Assembly (NCBI RefSeq): GCF_014196335.1
Contig: NZ_JACIDM010000001.1
Location: 620,001 to 684,000 of the forward strand
Length of the DNA: 64,000 bases
Source: Brevundimonas lenta
GTDB lineage: Bacteria; Pseudomonadota; Alphaproteobacteria; Caulobacterales; Caulobacteraceae
Direction: 5' to 3'
Each line of letters begins with the position of its first letter. The first letter of the stretch is position 1. Shown here one piece after another: positions 24,888-32,423 of the stretch. The translations under genes were made by a program, and so were the position numbers. The notes under the pieces were generated by a model. That model worked only from the letters and a program-made list of their open reading frames with translations, searched no databases and was not told the origin of the DNA.

Positions 24888-25715
24888 TTAGGGCTCGCGA
24901 CCCTTGAGCTGTGGATCATCAAACTCCAGTACAAGCGCCTTGGCGAAAGCGAGATCCGGACCCCAGAAGGTTCTCGAGAACGTGTACTGGTAACGTCCCC
25001 CCAGTGCGTCCTCAAATATCGCGCAGTAGCCAACCTGCAGTACGTGGGTGCCCAATTTCAGTTGAAGGGTACTTTGCTCACTCAATGAGACGCCAAAACC
25101 GCAGTCCGTGCCTCGTGTGAGGCTCCTTGCGGGGGCAGTGATGCGCAGTTTTTTTGGATCGAGTTCACTCTTCTCCGTCGTGCGAGGAACAATTCTCCAA
25201 GCCCAAGCGTGTCGATAATTTAGCGCGGTGGATGCTCCTACGTTCTCGAAATCAATATCGACCCGGACTCGGGTCGTAGATAACTCGAGTACCGCCGCCC
25301 CATTCGGTTTGATGGACGGGCGCAACTGAAGGCGCATGGTTGTCTGTTGATGTTGCAACGTCTCTTGGGTGAGGCGCATCGACCGAAGCGCAACAAGGAC
25401 CGTCCAGAGAACGGTGGCCGCCCCGCCGACTGCGACAAATATCTGGAGCCAGCTGAGCCACACGAGGCGTCGCGTAGAGAGCGCCATGCTTTCTTGGGCA
25501 GTAAGGTCGCGGCAAGTGATTGCTCGATCAAGCGGCGCGCCGATGAACGGACCCTTGCTCGCTGGGTCACAGGAATCCATTACGGATCGAGCCAATGTTT
25601 CAGTCGAAAATTCTGATGCTTGTGGATCAAGCGGTGTCGCCTCGACCCAAGCCACAGCGCTGAACGCCGTGACCATAACTGCGCAAGTCAGCGCAAACTT
25701 CCAACGATTCTTCAT
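24888..25715 (-). CDS. hypothetical membrane protein of atypical base composition
   Basis: A 275-residue protein that I do not recognise. It has a signal-like helix (about 8-26), a second hydrophobic helix (about 88-110), and then a soluble domain with QTTMRLQLRPSIKPNG, VRVDIDFENVGASTA and VGYCAIFEDALGGRY. The layout of two N-terminal helices followed by a beta-rich domain is seen in many orphan bacterial proteins of accessory regions. The gene is visibly less GC-rich than everything around it and uses codons rare in the neighbours, such as AAT, TTT and ATA. It lies just downstream of the tRNA-Met gene on the same strand. Both facts suggest acquisition by transfer. No integrase or flanking repeat was found. 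Confidence 0.65.
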   Translation of the reverse strand: MKNRWKFALTCAVMVTAFSAVAWVEATPLDPQASEFSTETLARSVMDSCDPASKGPFIGAPLDRAITCRDLTAQESMALSTRRLVWLSWLQIFVAVGGAATVLWTVLVALRSMRLTQETLQHQQTTMRLQLRPSIKPNGAAVLELSTTRVRVDIDFENVGASTALNYRHAWAWRIVPRTTEKSELDPKKLRITAPARSLTRGTDCGFGVSLSEQSTLQLKLGTHVLQVGYCAIFEDALGGRYQYTFSRTFWGPDLAFAKALVLEFDDPQLKGREP

Positions 25716-25827
25716 GCGATCCCCCCAGGTTGCGCATAGCTCGCTCTGGTAGGCGTCGCAAGAAGGGGCTCGTCCACGCGGTCAGTCGCCGCGTACCGTG
25801 CTCTAGCGGAGTTCTTGGCGAAGGTGA

Positions 25828-25904
25828 TGGTGGCTGGAGGCGGGCTCGAACCGCCGACCTGTGGGTTATGAATCCACCGCTCTAACCAGCTGAGCTACCC
25901 AGCC
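25828..25904 (-). tRNA. tRNA-Met (anticodon CAU)
   Basis: Read on the minus strand, the acceptor arms are GGCTGGG and TCCAGCC, closed by a G-U pair at the bottom. A D arm GCTC...GAGC, anticodon loop TTCATAA (CAU at 25868-25870) and T arm GGCGG-TTCGAGC-CCGCC follow. The discriminator A and the 3' CCA are encoded. Position 31/39 of the anticodon stem is A-C rather than a pair. The absence of three G-C pairs at the base of the anticodon stem argues for elongator methionine rather than initiator. An isoleucine tRNA with modified CAU remains possible. Confidence 0.9.
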
Positions 25905-25969
25905 CCAATCGACGAACCTGTCGCTCGAGTCCCGGCGGGAACTGGTCTGTCCGCCGGAAGAGGCGTGCC

Positions 25970-25996
25970 TATATAGGCGACGCAGGGCGGTTTCAA
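25970..25996 (-). promoter_or_regulatory. probable tRNA-Met promoter
   Basis: On the minus strand TTGAAA (25991-25996) is followed after 15 bases by TATATA (25970-25975); TATAGG with a 17-base spacing overlaps it. This is a strong sigma-70-like pair 66 bases before the tRNA 5' end, in an otherwise GC-rich stretch. Confidence 0.5.
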
Positions 25997-26114
25997 GTCG
26001 CCTCGGACGCGCGCGACGCATCGCGTTCTGTCGCACCCCCCGTGACGGACCAAACGGGGAACTGTAACGGTTGCAGGACAGTTTCCCCGACATTCCTGCC
26101 AGTGAGCTTCAGTC

Positions 26115-27347
26115 ATGCGTCTGATCGCCCTCGCCGCCACCGTTTCCGCCCTCGTCATGGCCGCCGCATGCGGCGCCAACGGACAGGACGGCGCCCCCGC
26201 CGGAGAACCCGGCGCGCCGCTGGAGACCCGCGCCGCCAACGCCCCGGACCAGCGCCCGGCCTTCGCCGGCCAGACGCGCGCGCCGGGCGTGCGCACCGAC
26301 CGGGCGATGAGCCATGCGGTGGTCGCCTCGGGCCTGGAGCATCCGTGGGGCCTGGCGCTGCTGCCGGACGGCCGCTGGCTGGTGACCGAGAAGCCGGGCC
26401 GGATGCGCATCGTTTCGGCGCAAGGCCAGGTGGGCGAGCCGATTGAGGGGCTGCCGGCGGTGTCGGCGCGCGGGCAGGGCGGTCTGCTGGACGTGGTCGT
26501 GGGCCCGACCTTCGGTCAGGACCGGCTGATCTACTGGAGCTATGCCGAGCCGCGCGAGGGCGGCAACGCCACGGCCGTGGCGCGCGGCCGCCTGTCGGAC
26601 GACGGGACGCGGGTCGAGAACGTGCAGGTCATCTTCCACGCCCTGCCGACCTATGACGGCGACAAGCATTTCGGATCGTCGCTGGCCTTCGACCGCCAGG
26701 GCCATCTGTTCGTCACCCTGGGCGAGCGCTCGGACCGGCCGATGCGGCCGCAGGCGCAGGATCCGGCCTCGCACATGGGCAAGCTGATCCGCATCAACGC
26801 CGACGGCTCGATCCCGCAGGACAATCCCTTCGCCAACCGTCAGGGCGGCGCCCTGCCGGAGATCTGGTCGTCGGGTCACCGCAACGTGCAGGGCGTGGCC
26901 ATCGCCGCGGACGGGTCGGTCTGGACGATGGAGCACGGCACCCGCGGCGGCGACGAGTTGAACCGCCCGGAGGCCGGCAAGAACTACGGCTGGCCGGTGA
27001 TCGCCTATGGCGTGGAATACGCCGGCGGGCCGATCAACGAGGGGATCACGGCCCGCGAGGGACTGGAGCAGCCGGTCTACTACTGGGATCCGGTGATCGC
27101 GCCGGGCGGCATGACCTTCTACGACGGGGCGATGTTCCCCGAGTGGCGCGGCAACCTGCTGGTCGCGGCGCTGAAGGAGAAGCACATCGCCCGCCTGATC
27201 CTGGACGGGAACAGGGTGGTCGGCGAGGAGCGGCTGATGAGCGACATCGGCGAACGCGTGCGCGATGTGGCCGTCGGTCCGGACGGCGCGATCTGGGCCA
27301 TCACCGACGAGCAGGACGGCAAGCTGGTGCGTCTGGCGGCGAACTAG
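26115..27347 (+). CDS. PQQ-dependent sugar dehydrogenase (aldose/sorbosone type), lipoprotein
   Basis: A 410-residue beta-propeller protein of the soluble aldose sugar dehydrogenase/sorbosone dehydrogenase family, which oxidises sugars with pyrroloquinoline quinone and calcium. Family segments are GLEHPWGLALLPDGRWLVTE near 73, GQGGLLDVVVGP near 120, FGSSLAFDRQGHLFVTLGER near 180, SGHRNVQG near 250, EHGTRGGDELN near 270 and NYGWPVI near 285. The N-terminus is a lipoprotein signal with C19 (SALVMAAAC), so the enzyme is likely anchored in the envelope facing the periplasm. The ATG at 26115 gives this signal directly. No PQQ synthesis genes are in the window. The actual substrate is unknown. Confidence 0.9.
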   Translation: MRLIALAATVSALVMAAACGANGQDGAPAGEPGAPLETRAANAPDQRPAFAGQTRAPGVRTDRAMSHAVVASGLEHPWGLALLPDGRWLVTEKPGRMRIVSAQGQVGEPIEGLPAVSARGQGGLLDVVVGPTFGQDRLIYWSYAEPREGGNATAVARGRLSDDGTRVENVQVIFHALPTYDGDKHFGSSLAFDRQGHLFVTLGERSDRPMRPQAQDPASHMGKLIRINADGSIPQDNPFANRQGGALPEIWSSGHRNVQGVAIAADGSVWTMEHGTRGGDELNRPEAGKNYGWPVIAYGVEYAGGPINEGITAREGLEQPVYYWDPVIAPGGMTFYDGAMFPEWRGNLLVAALKEKHIARLILDGNRVVGEERLMSDIGERVRDVAVGPDGAIWAITDEQDGKLVRLAAN

Positions 27348-27403
27348 TCCCAGGGATCGCCCTGATACCGGGAGCGCGGTCCATCTGATTGGATCGCGCC
27401 TTG

Positions 27404-28063
27404 ATGGCAGAGTCGAGCGAGCCCCCGTCACCCGAGAACGCGCGTCCCCATCGGCTGGAGACGTGGACCGAGCTGGCCGGCGCGGTGATCCTGTCGATCG
27501 CGGCCCTGCTGACCTCCTGGGCCAGTTTCCAGGCCGAGCTGTGGGACGGCGATCAGGCGGCGGCCTACAGCCAGGCCGAGTCGGTGCGGACCGAGGCGTC
27601 GAGGCTGGCGACGCGCGCGGGCCAGATCCAGGGCGGGGACATGCTGATGTTCACCAACTGGCTGAGCGCCTTCGCGGCCGAGGACGAGGCGCTGCAGGAT
27701 TTCTACGAGCAGAATTTCCGCGCCGGCTTCCGGACGACCCACGCCGAGTGGCTGGCGCTGCAGCCGATGAAGAACCCGTCGGCGCCGCGGACGCCCTTCT
27801 CCATGCCCAGCTACCAGATCACGCACGAAGAGCAGGCGCGGGTGCTGGAGGAACGGGCCAACGCATTTTTCCTCGAGGGCCAGGAGGCGAACCGGAACAG
27901 CGACGGCTTCGTCCGGGTGACGGTGATCCTGGCCGGGGCCCTGTTCTTCGGCGGCATCGGGCAGGTGTTCCGGATTCCACGGGTGCGCGTCGCCCTGGTG
28001 GTGGTGGCGGCGATCAGCTGCGTCTGGGGCGTGGTGCAGTTGCTCGGACTGCCGGTGAACTGA
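27404..28063 (+). CDS. hypothetical membrane protein
   Basis: A 219-residue protein that I do not recognise. One membrane helix near the N-terminus (about 22-42) is followed by a 110-residue helical, polar region (AAYSQAESVRTEASRLATRA and similar). Two more helices lie at the C-terminus (about 165-185 and 192-213). The layout recalls proteins of the DUF4337 kind but no motif settles it. The ATG at 27404 is used; a TTG at 27389 is an alternative. It begins 56 bases after the sugar dehydrogenase stop on the same strand and may be co-transcribed. The DUF3606 gene follows 63 bases later. Confidence 0.65.
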   Translation: MAESSEPPSPENARPHRLETWTELAGAVILSIAALLTSWASFQAELWDGDQAAAYSQAESVRTEASRLATRAGQIQGGDMLMFTNWLSAFAAEDEALQDFYEQNFRAGFRTTHAEWLALQPMKNPSAPRTPFSMPSYQITHEEQARVLEERANAFFLEGQEANRNSDGFVRVTVILAGALFFGGIGQVFRIPRVRVALVVVAAISCVWGVVQLLGLPVN

Positions 28064-28126
28064 GCGGCGGCTGGTCATCGCGGGCGGGTCGGCGTAGGCC
28101 GGAGGTCTGCAGCACGGGAAACGACC

Positions 28127-28309
28127 ATGGCCGGCCTCAAGGACAAGCGCGGCTTCATCGACAAGGATCGGCTGGACCTGTCGGAGCGTCAGGCGGTCGA
28201 ATACTGGATGAAGCGCTGGGGCGTGACACGCGACCAGATCACCACGGCCCACCGCAAGGCCGGGCGGATGGTCAAGGACATCGCCGCCGAGCTGGGCAAG
28301 AAGCGCTAG
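28127..28309 (+). CDS. DUF3606 domain-containing small protein
   Basis: A 60-residue cytoplasmic protein made up of one DUF3606 domain: DKDRLDLSERQAVEYWMKRW, then an ITTAHRKAGRMVKDIAAEL helix. These small proteins are widespread in proteobacteria and their function is unknown. The ATG is preceded by GGGAAACGACC, an acceptable ribosome binding site. Its stop overlaps the convergent histidine kinase gene by four bases. Confidence 0.85.
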   Translation: MAGLKDKRGFIDKDRLDLSERQAVEYWMKRWGVTRDQITTAHRKAGRMVKDIAAELGKKR

Positions 28310-29508
28310 GCCGTCGGCATCCCGAAGGTGAAGCGGGTCTCGGCCGCGTCGGACGAGACCTCCAGCGTCCCGGCGTGCGCCTCGGCGATGCGCGACGAGA
28401 TGTAGAGACCCAGGCCCAGACCCTCGCGGGGATTGCTTGCGTCGGCCCGGGTGAAGGGGCGGAACAGGCGGGCGCGGGCGCTTTCCGGGATCGGCTGGCC
28501 GCCGTTGGCCACGGACAGCTCGAAATGGCCGTCGGCGGCGGAGACGTGGATGCGCACGGGCTGCGTCGGATCGCCATGCGTCAGGGCGTTGGCCAGCAGG
28601 TTGGACAGCAGCTGGGCGATCCGGTCGGGGTCGCAGGCGACGGGACCGGACAGGCGGGACTCGAAATGGATGGCGCGGCCGCTGTTGGCGGCGCGCAGTT
28701 CACCGACGACGTGGGCGAGCGAGGCGTCCAGCTGGACCGCAGGCTGGCGTTCCAGGGTCAGTCCGCCGCCGAGACGGCCGCGCGCGAAGTCGAGGACGTC
28801 GCTGATCAGGCGGGTCATGCGCTCGCCGCTGATCTGCATCTGGCGGGCGATGGCGTGGGCGCGCTCGCCCAGATCGGCCTTTAGCAGCAGGGCGGAGCCG
28901 GCCTGGATCGAGGCCAGAGGATTGCGCAGGTCGTGGCCGAGGACGGCGATGAACTGGTCGCGCAGCTCGGCGGTCTCGCGCTCGCCCAGCAGGGCGGCCT
29001 CCGACCGGGCGAAACGCTCCTCGTTGTCCATCTGCACGGCGATCAGCTGGGCGAAGAGGCGGAAGGTCTCGACCGTCTCGGGCTTCGAGACGTGGTGCGG
29101 GTCGGGGTCGATGGCGCACAGGGTGCCGAAGAAGCTGCCGTCCGCCCGGACTATCGGCATCGAGATGTAGCTCTGCAGCCCGTAGGTCAGCGGCGTGTGG
29201 TGGGTCGCGAAACGCGGATGCTCGGCGGCGTGGTCGAAGACGATGACCTCGCGGGTGTCGCGGACCTCGTCGCACAGGGTGGTGCGGACCGGCAGTTCGC
29301 CGCCCACGCCGAGGCCGAAGCTGATCTCGTCGCGCACGGCGCAGGCGATCCAGCGATCCTCGGTGACGCGCGCTACGGCGGCGAAGCCCATGCCGGTGAT
29401 GCGGCAGCAGACCTCAAGTATCGACGGGACAGCGTCGATCCGCCCCACCACCGAGATGTCGGCGGCCGGGTCGTTCTGTACGCCACCGGTCACTGAATCC
29501 CCCGACAT
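28306..29508 (-). CDS. GAF-domain sensor histidine kinase
   Basis: A 400-residue cytoplasmic kinase. An N-terminal GAF domain (about residues 24-160, with YISMPIVRADGSFFGTLCAID) senses an unknown ligand or chromophore. The HisKA domain carries the phospho-acceptor H192 in AVLGHDLRNPL. The ATPase domain shows the N box LLSNLLANALTHG and G box GLGLGLYIS. No membrane segment or receiver domain is present, and no response regulator gene is adjacent. The GAF part resembles those of light- or redox-linked kinases in alphaproteobacteria, but no conserved bilin cysteine could be assigned. It is 41 bases after dapD on the same strand, so weak read-through from that operon is possible. Confidence 0.9.
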   Translation of the reverse strand: MSGDSVTGGVQNDPAADISVVGRIDAVPSILEVCCRITGMGFAAVARVTEDRWIACAVRDEISFGLGVGGELPVRTTLCDEVRDTREVIVFDHAAEHPRFATHHTPLTYGLQSYISMPIVRADGSFFGTLCAIDPDPHHVSKPETVETFRLFAQLIAVQMDNEERFARSEAALLGERETAELRDQFIAVLGHDLRNPLASIQAGSALLLKADLGERAHAIARQMQISGERMTRLISDVLDFARGRLGGGLTLERQPAVQLDASLAHVVGELRAANSGRAIHFESRLSGPVACDPDRIAQLLSNLLANALTHGDPTQPVRIHVSAADGHFELSVANGGQPIPESARARLFRPFTRADASNPREGLGLGLYISSRIAEAHAGTLEVSSDAAETRFTFGMPTA

Positions 29509-29549
29509 TCCCGGACTATAGCCAGCAGTCGGGCGGAATGGGAACTGCG

Positions 29550-30410
29550 TCAGTCGCGCAGCAGCTCGTTGACGCCGGTCTTGGCGCGGGTCTGGGCGTC
29601 GACGCGCTTGACGATAACGGCGCAGTAGAGCGACGGGCCGCCGTTCGGATCGGGCAGGGAGCCGGGGACGACGACGCTGTAGGCCGGGACCTCGCCGCGG
29701 AAGACTTCGCCGGTGGCGCGGTCGACGATCTTCGTCGAGCCGGACAGGTAGACGCCCATGGCCAGCACGGCGCCCTCGCGGACGATGACGCCCTCGGCGA
29801 CCTCGGCGCGGGCGCCGATGAAGCAGCCGTCCTCGATGATGGTCGGGTTGGCCTGCAGCGGCTCAAGCACGCCGCCGATGCCCGCGCCGCCCGACAGGTG
29901 CACGTTCTTGCCGATCTGGGCGCACGAGCCGACCGTGGCCCAGGCGTCGACCATCGAGCCCTCGTCGACATAGGCGCCGATGTTCACGAACGACGGCATC
30001 AGGATGACGTTCTTCGCGATGTAGGCGCCCTGGCGGACGATCGAGCCGGGCACCGAGCGGAAGCCGGCTTCCTGGTAGTGGTTGGCGGTCCAGTCGCCGA
30101 ACTTGTTCGAGACCTTGTCCCACCACGGGCCGACGCCCGGGGCGTGGCTGGCGGGGCCGCGATCGCCGGCGCGCATGATCTGGTTGTCGTTCAGGCGGAA
30201 CGACAGCAGCACGGCCTTCTTCAGCCACTGGTGCGTGGTCCAGACGCCGTCGTCGCCGCGCGAGGCGACGCGGGCCTGGCCGGAGTCGAGCAGGGCGAGC
30301 GCCTGTTCGACGGCGTGGCGGACCTCGCCGTGCGTGGCGGCCGAGATGGCGGTGCGATCTTCCCAGGCGGCCTCGATGACGGATTCCAGATGAGCGCGGT
30401 CCGTGGTCAT
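29550..30410 (-). CDS. dapD: 2,3,4,5-tetrahydropyridine-2,6-dicarboxylate N-succinyltransferase
   Basis: A 286-residue left-handed beta-helix acyltransferase. It transfers succinyl from succinyl-CoA to tetrahydrodipicolinate in the diaminopimelate/lysine pathway. Hexapeptide-repeat turns run through the middle ([58 protein letters not shown]). The DapD-specific FNDW-like segment appears as [20 protein letters not shown]. Its ATG overlaps the stop of the HAD nucleotidase by four bases, making argB-HAD-dapD a coupled operon. Confidence 0.95.
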   Translation of the reverse strand: MTTDRAHLESVIEAAWEDRTAISAATHGEVRHAVEQALALLDSGQARVASRGDDGVWTTHQWLKKAVLLSFRLNDNQIMRAGDRGPASHAPGVGPWWDKVSNKFGDWTANHYQEAGFRSVPGSIVRQGAYIAKNVILMPSFVNIGAYVDEGSMVDAWATVGSCAQIGKNVHLSGGAGIGGVLEPLQANPTIIEDGCFIGARAEVAEGVIVREGAVLAMGVYLSGSTKIVDRATGEVFRGEVPAYSVVVPGSLPDPNGGPSLYCAVIVKRVDAQTRAKTGVNELLRD

Positions 30411-31102
30411 GCGGGGTCTCCGGCGAGGTGGGCGGTGGCGAGGAAGGGCGGCAGGCTGGCGGCGCGGAAGTCGACGAACGGCGCGGTTGAGTTCAGGGCG
30501 GTCGGGCCGACCAGGATGGTGGTCATGCCCAGCGACTTCGCCAGTTCGAGGTTCCGTTCGGTGTCCTCGAAGAAGGCGGTGCAGCGGGGGTTCAGGCCGA
30601 AGCGGGCTAGCATCCGATCGAAGGTCAGCGGGTGCGGCTTGGGCCGCAACTCGGCGTCCTCGATGCCGAACAGGCCGTCGAACAGGTCGGCGATGCCCAG
30701 CTTCTCCAGCACGCGCTCGCCGTGGCGGCGCGAACCGTTGGTGAAGACGTAGCGCGGCCCCTGCAGACGGCTCAGCCCGGCGCGCAGGCCTTCGCTGGGC
30801 TCCAGCGCGTCCAGGGGCACGTCGTGCACCTCGGCGAGGAAGGCGACCGGGTCGATGGTGTAGTCCTGCATCAACCCGCCCAGGGCGGCGCCGTGATCCA
30901 TCAGGTAGCGGCGTTGCAGCGCCCGGGCCTCCTCGGGCGGCAGGCCGGTGGCGCGCGCCATGAACTCGCCAATGCGGGCGGCGACCAGCTTTAGCACCTG
31001 GCGCTCGGGCGGATAGAGGGTGTCGTCCAGATCGAACACCCAGGCGCGGACGTGACGCAGGTCCGCGCCGAGCTCGGTGGTCTCGACAGGCTGGGCCGTC
31101 AT
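30407..31102 (-). CDS. HAD-family pyrimidine 5'-nucleotidase
   Basis: A 231-residue haloacid dehalogenase-type phosphatase. Motif [12 protein letters not shown] has D24 and D26, motif II YVFTNGS is near 115, motif III lysine lies in [10 protein letters not shown] near 155, and motif IV is FFEDTERNL near 175. It matches the TIGR01993 pyrimidine 5'-nucleotidase group, close to yeast Sdt1, which dephosphorylates UMP/CMP or related compounds. It is coupled on both sides: its start overlaps the argB stop and its stop overlaps the dapD start, each by four bases. The amino-acid operon context may mean a housekeeping role rather than regulation of nucleotides. Confidence 0.9.
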   Translation of the reverse strand: MTAQPVETTELGADLRHVRAWVFDLDDTLYPPERQVLKLVAARIGEFMARATGLPPEEARALQRRYLMDHGAALGGLMQDYTIDPVAFLAEVHDVPLDALEPSEGLRAGLSRLQGPRYVFTNGSRRHGERVLEKLGIADLFDGLFGIEDAELRPKPHPLTFDRMLARFGLNPRCTAFFEDTERNLELAKSLGMTTILVGPTALNSTAPFVDFRAASLPPFLATAHLAGDPA

Positions 31103-32025
31103 CCGGCCTTCACCAGGGTGCCGGCGCCGTGCTCGGTGAACAGCTCGACCAGCATGGCGTGCGGGCGGCGTCCGTCGAGGATGACGACGGCCTCGACGCC
31201 CTCGCGGACGGCCGCCATGGCGGTCTCCAGTTTGGGGATCATGCCGCCGGTGGCGACGCCGGTGTCGATCAGGTCCTGCGCCTGCTCCAGCGTCATCTGG
31301 CGGATGATCTGGCCGTCCGCGCCCTTCACGCCGGGCACGTCGGTCAGCAGCAGCATGCGCTTGGCGTCCAGCGAGCCGGCGATGGCGCCGGCCACGGTGT
31401 CGGCGTTGACGTTGAAGGTCTGGCCGTCGGCGGCGACGCCGATCGGGGCGATGACCGGCACCCAGTCGGCGTCGGACTCGATCAGGCGGGTGATCAGCTT
31501 GGGATCGACCTTCGTCGGTTCGCCGACGAAGCCGAGGTCGACCTCGTGCTCGATCATGCTGTCGGGGTCGCGTTTGGTCCGGCGGGTCTTTTCGACGGTG
31601 AGGAGGCCCGCGTCCTTGCCGGACAGGCCGATGCCGCGCACGTCGGCTTCCTTGCCCGCCATGGTGATCCAGTGGGCGATTTCCTTGTTCACCGCGCCGG
31701 ACAGGACCATTTCGGCGATCTGCATGGTGTCAGGGTCGGTGACGCGCAGGCCGTCGACGAAGGCGGATTTGACCCCGGCCTTGCCCAGCATGGCGCTGAT
31801 CTGCGGGCCGCCGCCGTGGACGACCACGGGGTTCACGCCCATCAGCTTGAGCAACACCACGTCGGCGGCGAACTGTTTCGCCACCGCGCTCTCGCCCATG
31901 GCGTGGCCGCCGTATTTGATCACGACCGTCTTGCGATCATAGATCTGGATGTACGGAAGGGCCTCGGCGAGGGTCTTCGCCGTGTCCCAGCCGCGCTCTT
32001 CGGATTGGCGTTCGATCTCGTCCAT
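31099..32025 (-). CDS. argB: acetylglutamate kinase
   Basis: A 308-residue amino acid kinase that phosphorylates N-acetylglutamate in arginine synthesis. It has the phosphate-binding [10 protein letters not shown] near residue 35, [10 protein letters not shown] near 70, [10 protein letters not shown] near 95, [12 protein letters not shown] near 205, and [10 protein letters not shown] near 225. The N-terminal helix before the kinase fold ([20 protein letters not shown]) is the type found in arginine-inhibited hexameric enzymes, so feedback inhibition by arginine is likely. The ATG at 32025 is the natural start; longer frames upstream have a different composition. First gene of the argB-HAD-dapD operon. 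Confidence 0.95.
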   Translation of the reverse strand: MDEIERQSEERGWDTAKTLAEALPYIQIYDRKTVVIKYGGHAMGESAVAKQFAADVVLLKLMGVNPVVVHGGGPQISAMLGKAGVKSAFVDGLRVTDPDTMQIAEMVLSGAVNKEIAHWITMAGKEADVRGIGLSGKDAGLLTVEKTRRTKRDPDSMIEHEVDLGFVGEPTKVDPKLITRLIESDADWVPVIAPIGVAADGQTFNVNADTVAGAIAGSLDAKRMLLLTDVPGVKGADGQIIRQMTLEQAQDLIDTGVATGGMIPKLETAMAAVREGVEAVVILDGRRPHAMLVELFTEHGAGTLVKAG

Positions 32026-32101
32026 TATGAGCGGGTCCCTAAAGCCAAGCCCGCGGCCTGTCATCATGAAACCGGAGGGCCATGCCGGCCGTTCCGCATG
32101 G

Positions 32102-32287
32102 ATGAACGAGCACGAGATAGATGATCGGGACCTGACGCCGTCCAGTCCGGTCGATCCCGCCTCGCTGCAGCACCCGGACGCCACCCTGTGTCCGGAATGC
32201 CAGGGGACCGGAACGACCGCCTCCGGCGAGACCTGTCCGGTGTGCGAAGGCACGGGAAAGGCGACGGGCCGAACGGGCGGTGGTTAG
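32102..32287 (+). CDS. small DnaJ-type zinc-finger protein
   Basis: A 61-residue protein with two CxxCxGxG modules, [10 protein letters not shown] and [10 protein letters not shown], the zinc-binding units of the DnaJ central domain, without any J domain. It could act as a stand-alone zinc finger; no function is known. The ATG at 32102 follows a GGA close by. An ATG at 32066 would add 12 residues. It diverges from argB, with the two starts 77 bases apart. Confidence 0.7.
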   Translation: MNEHEIDDRDLTPSSPVDPASLQHPDATLCPECQGTGTTASGETCPVCEGTGKATGRTGGG

Positions 32288-32423
32288 GGCTCGACAACCA
32301 TCGCGGGATGACTGAACGGCGGTCGCCGACAGTCAAGAAAACGCGCGCCCGCCTACGCTTGTTGTTTCGCCGCGCGGCGTTACGTTGACCGGCTGAAATA
32401 CCTCGTCGGTGGTGGGCGGTACT

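Noticed and set aside
24780..25830. An att duplication of the tRNA-Met 3' end flanking the AT-richer gene
   Set aside because: No second copy of the tRNA 3' sequence was found in the interval or next to the lipoprotein gene.
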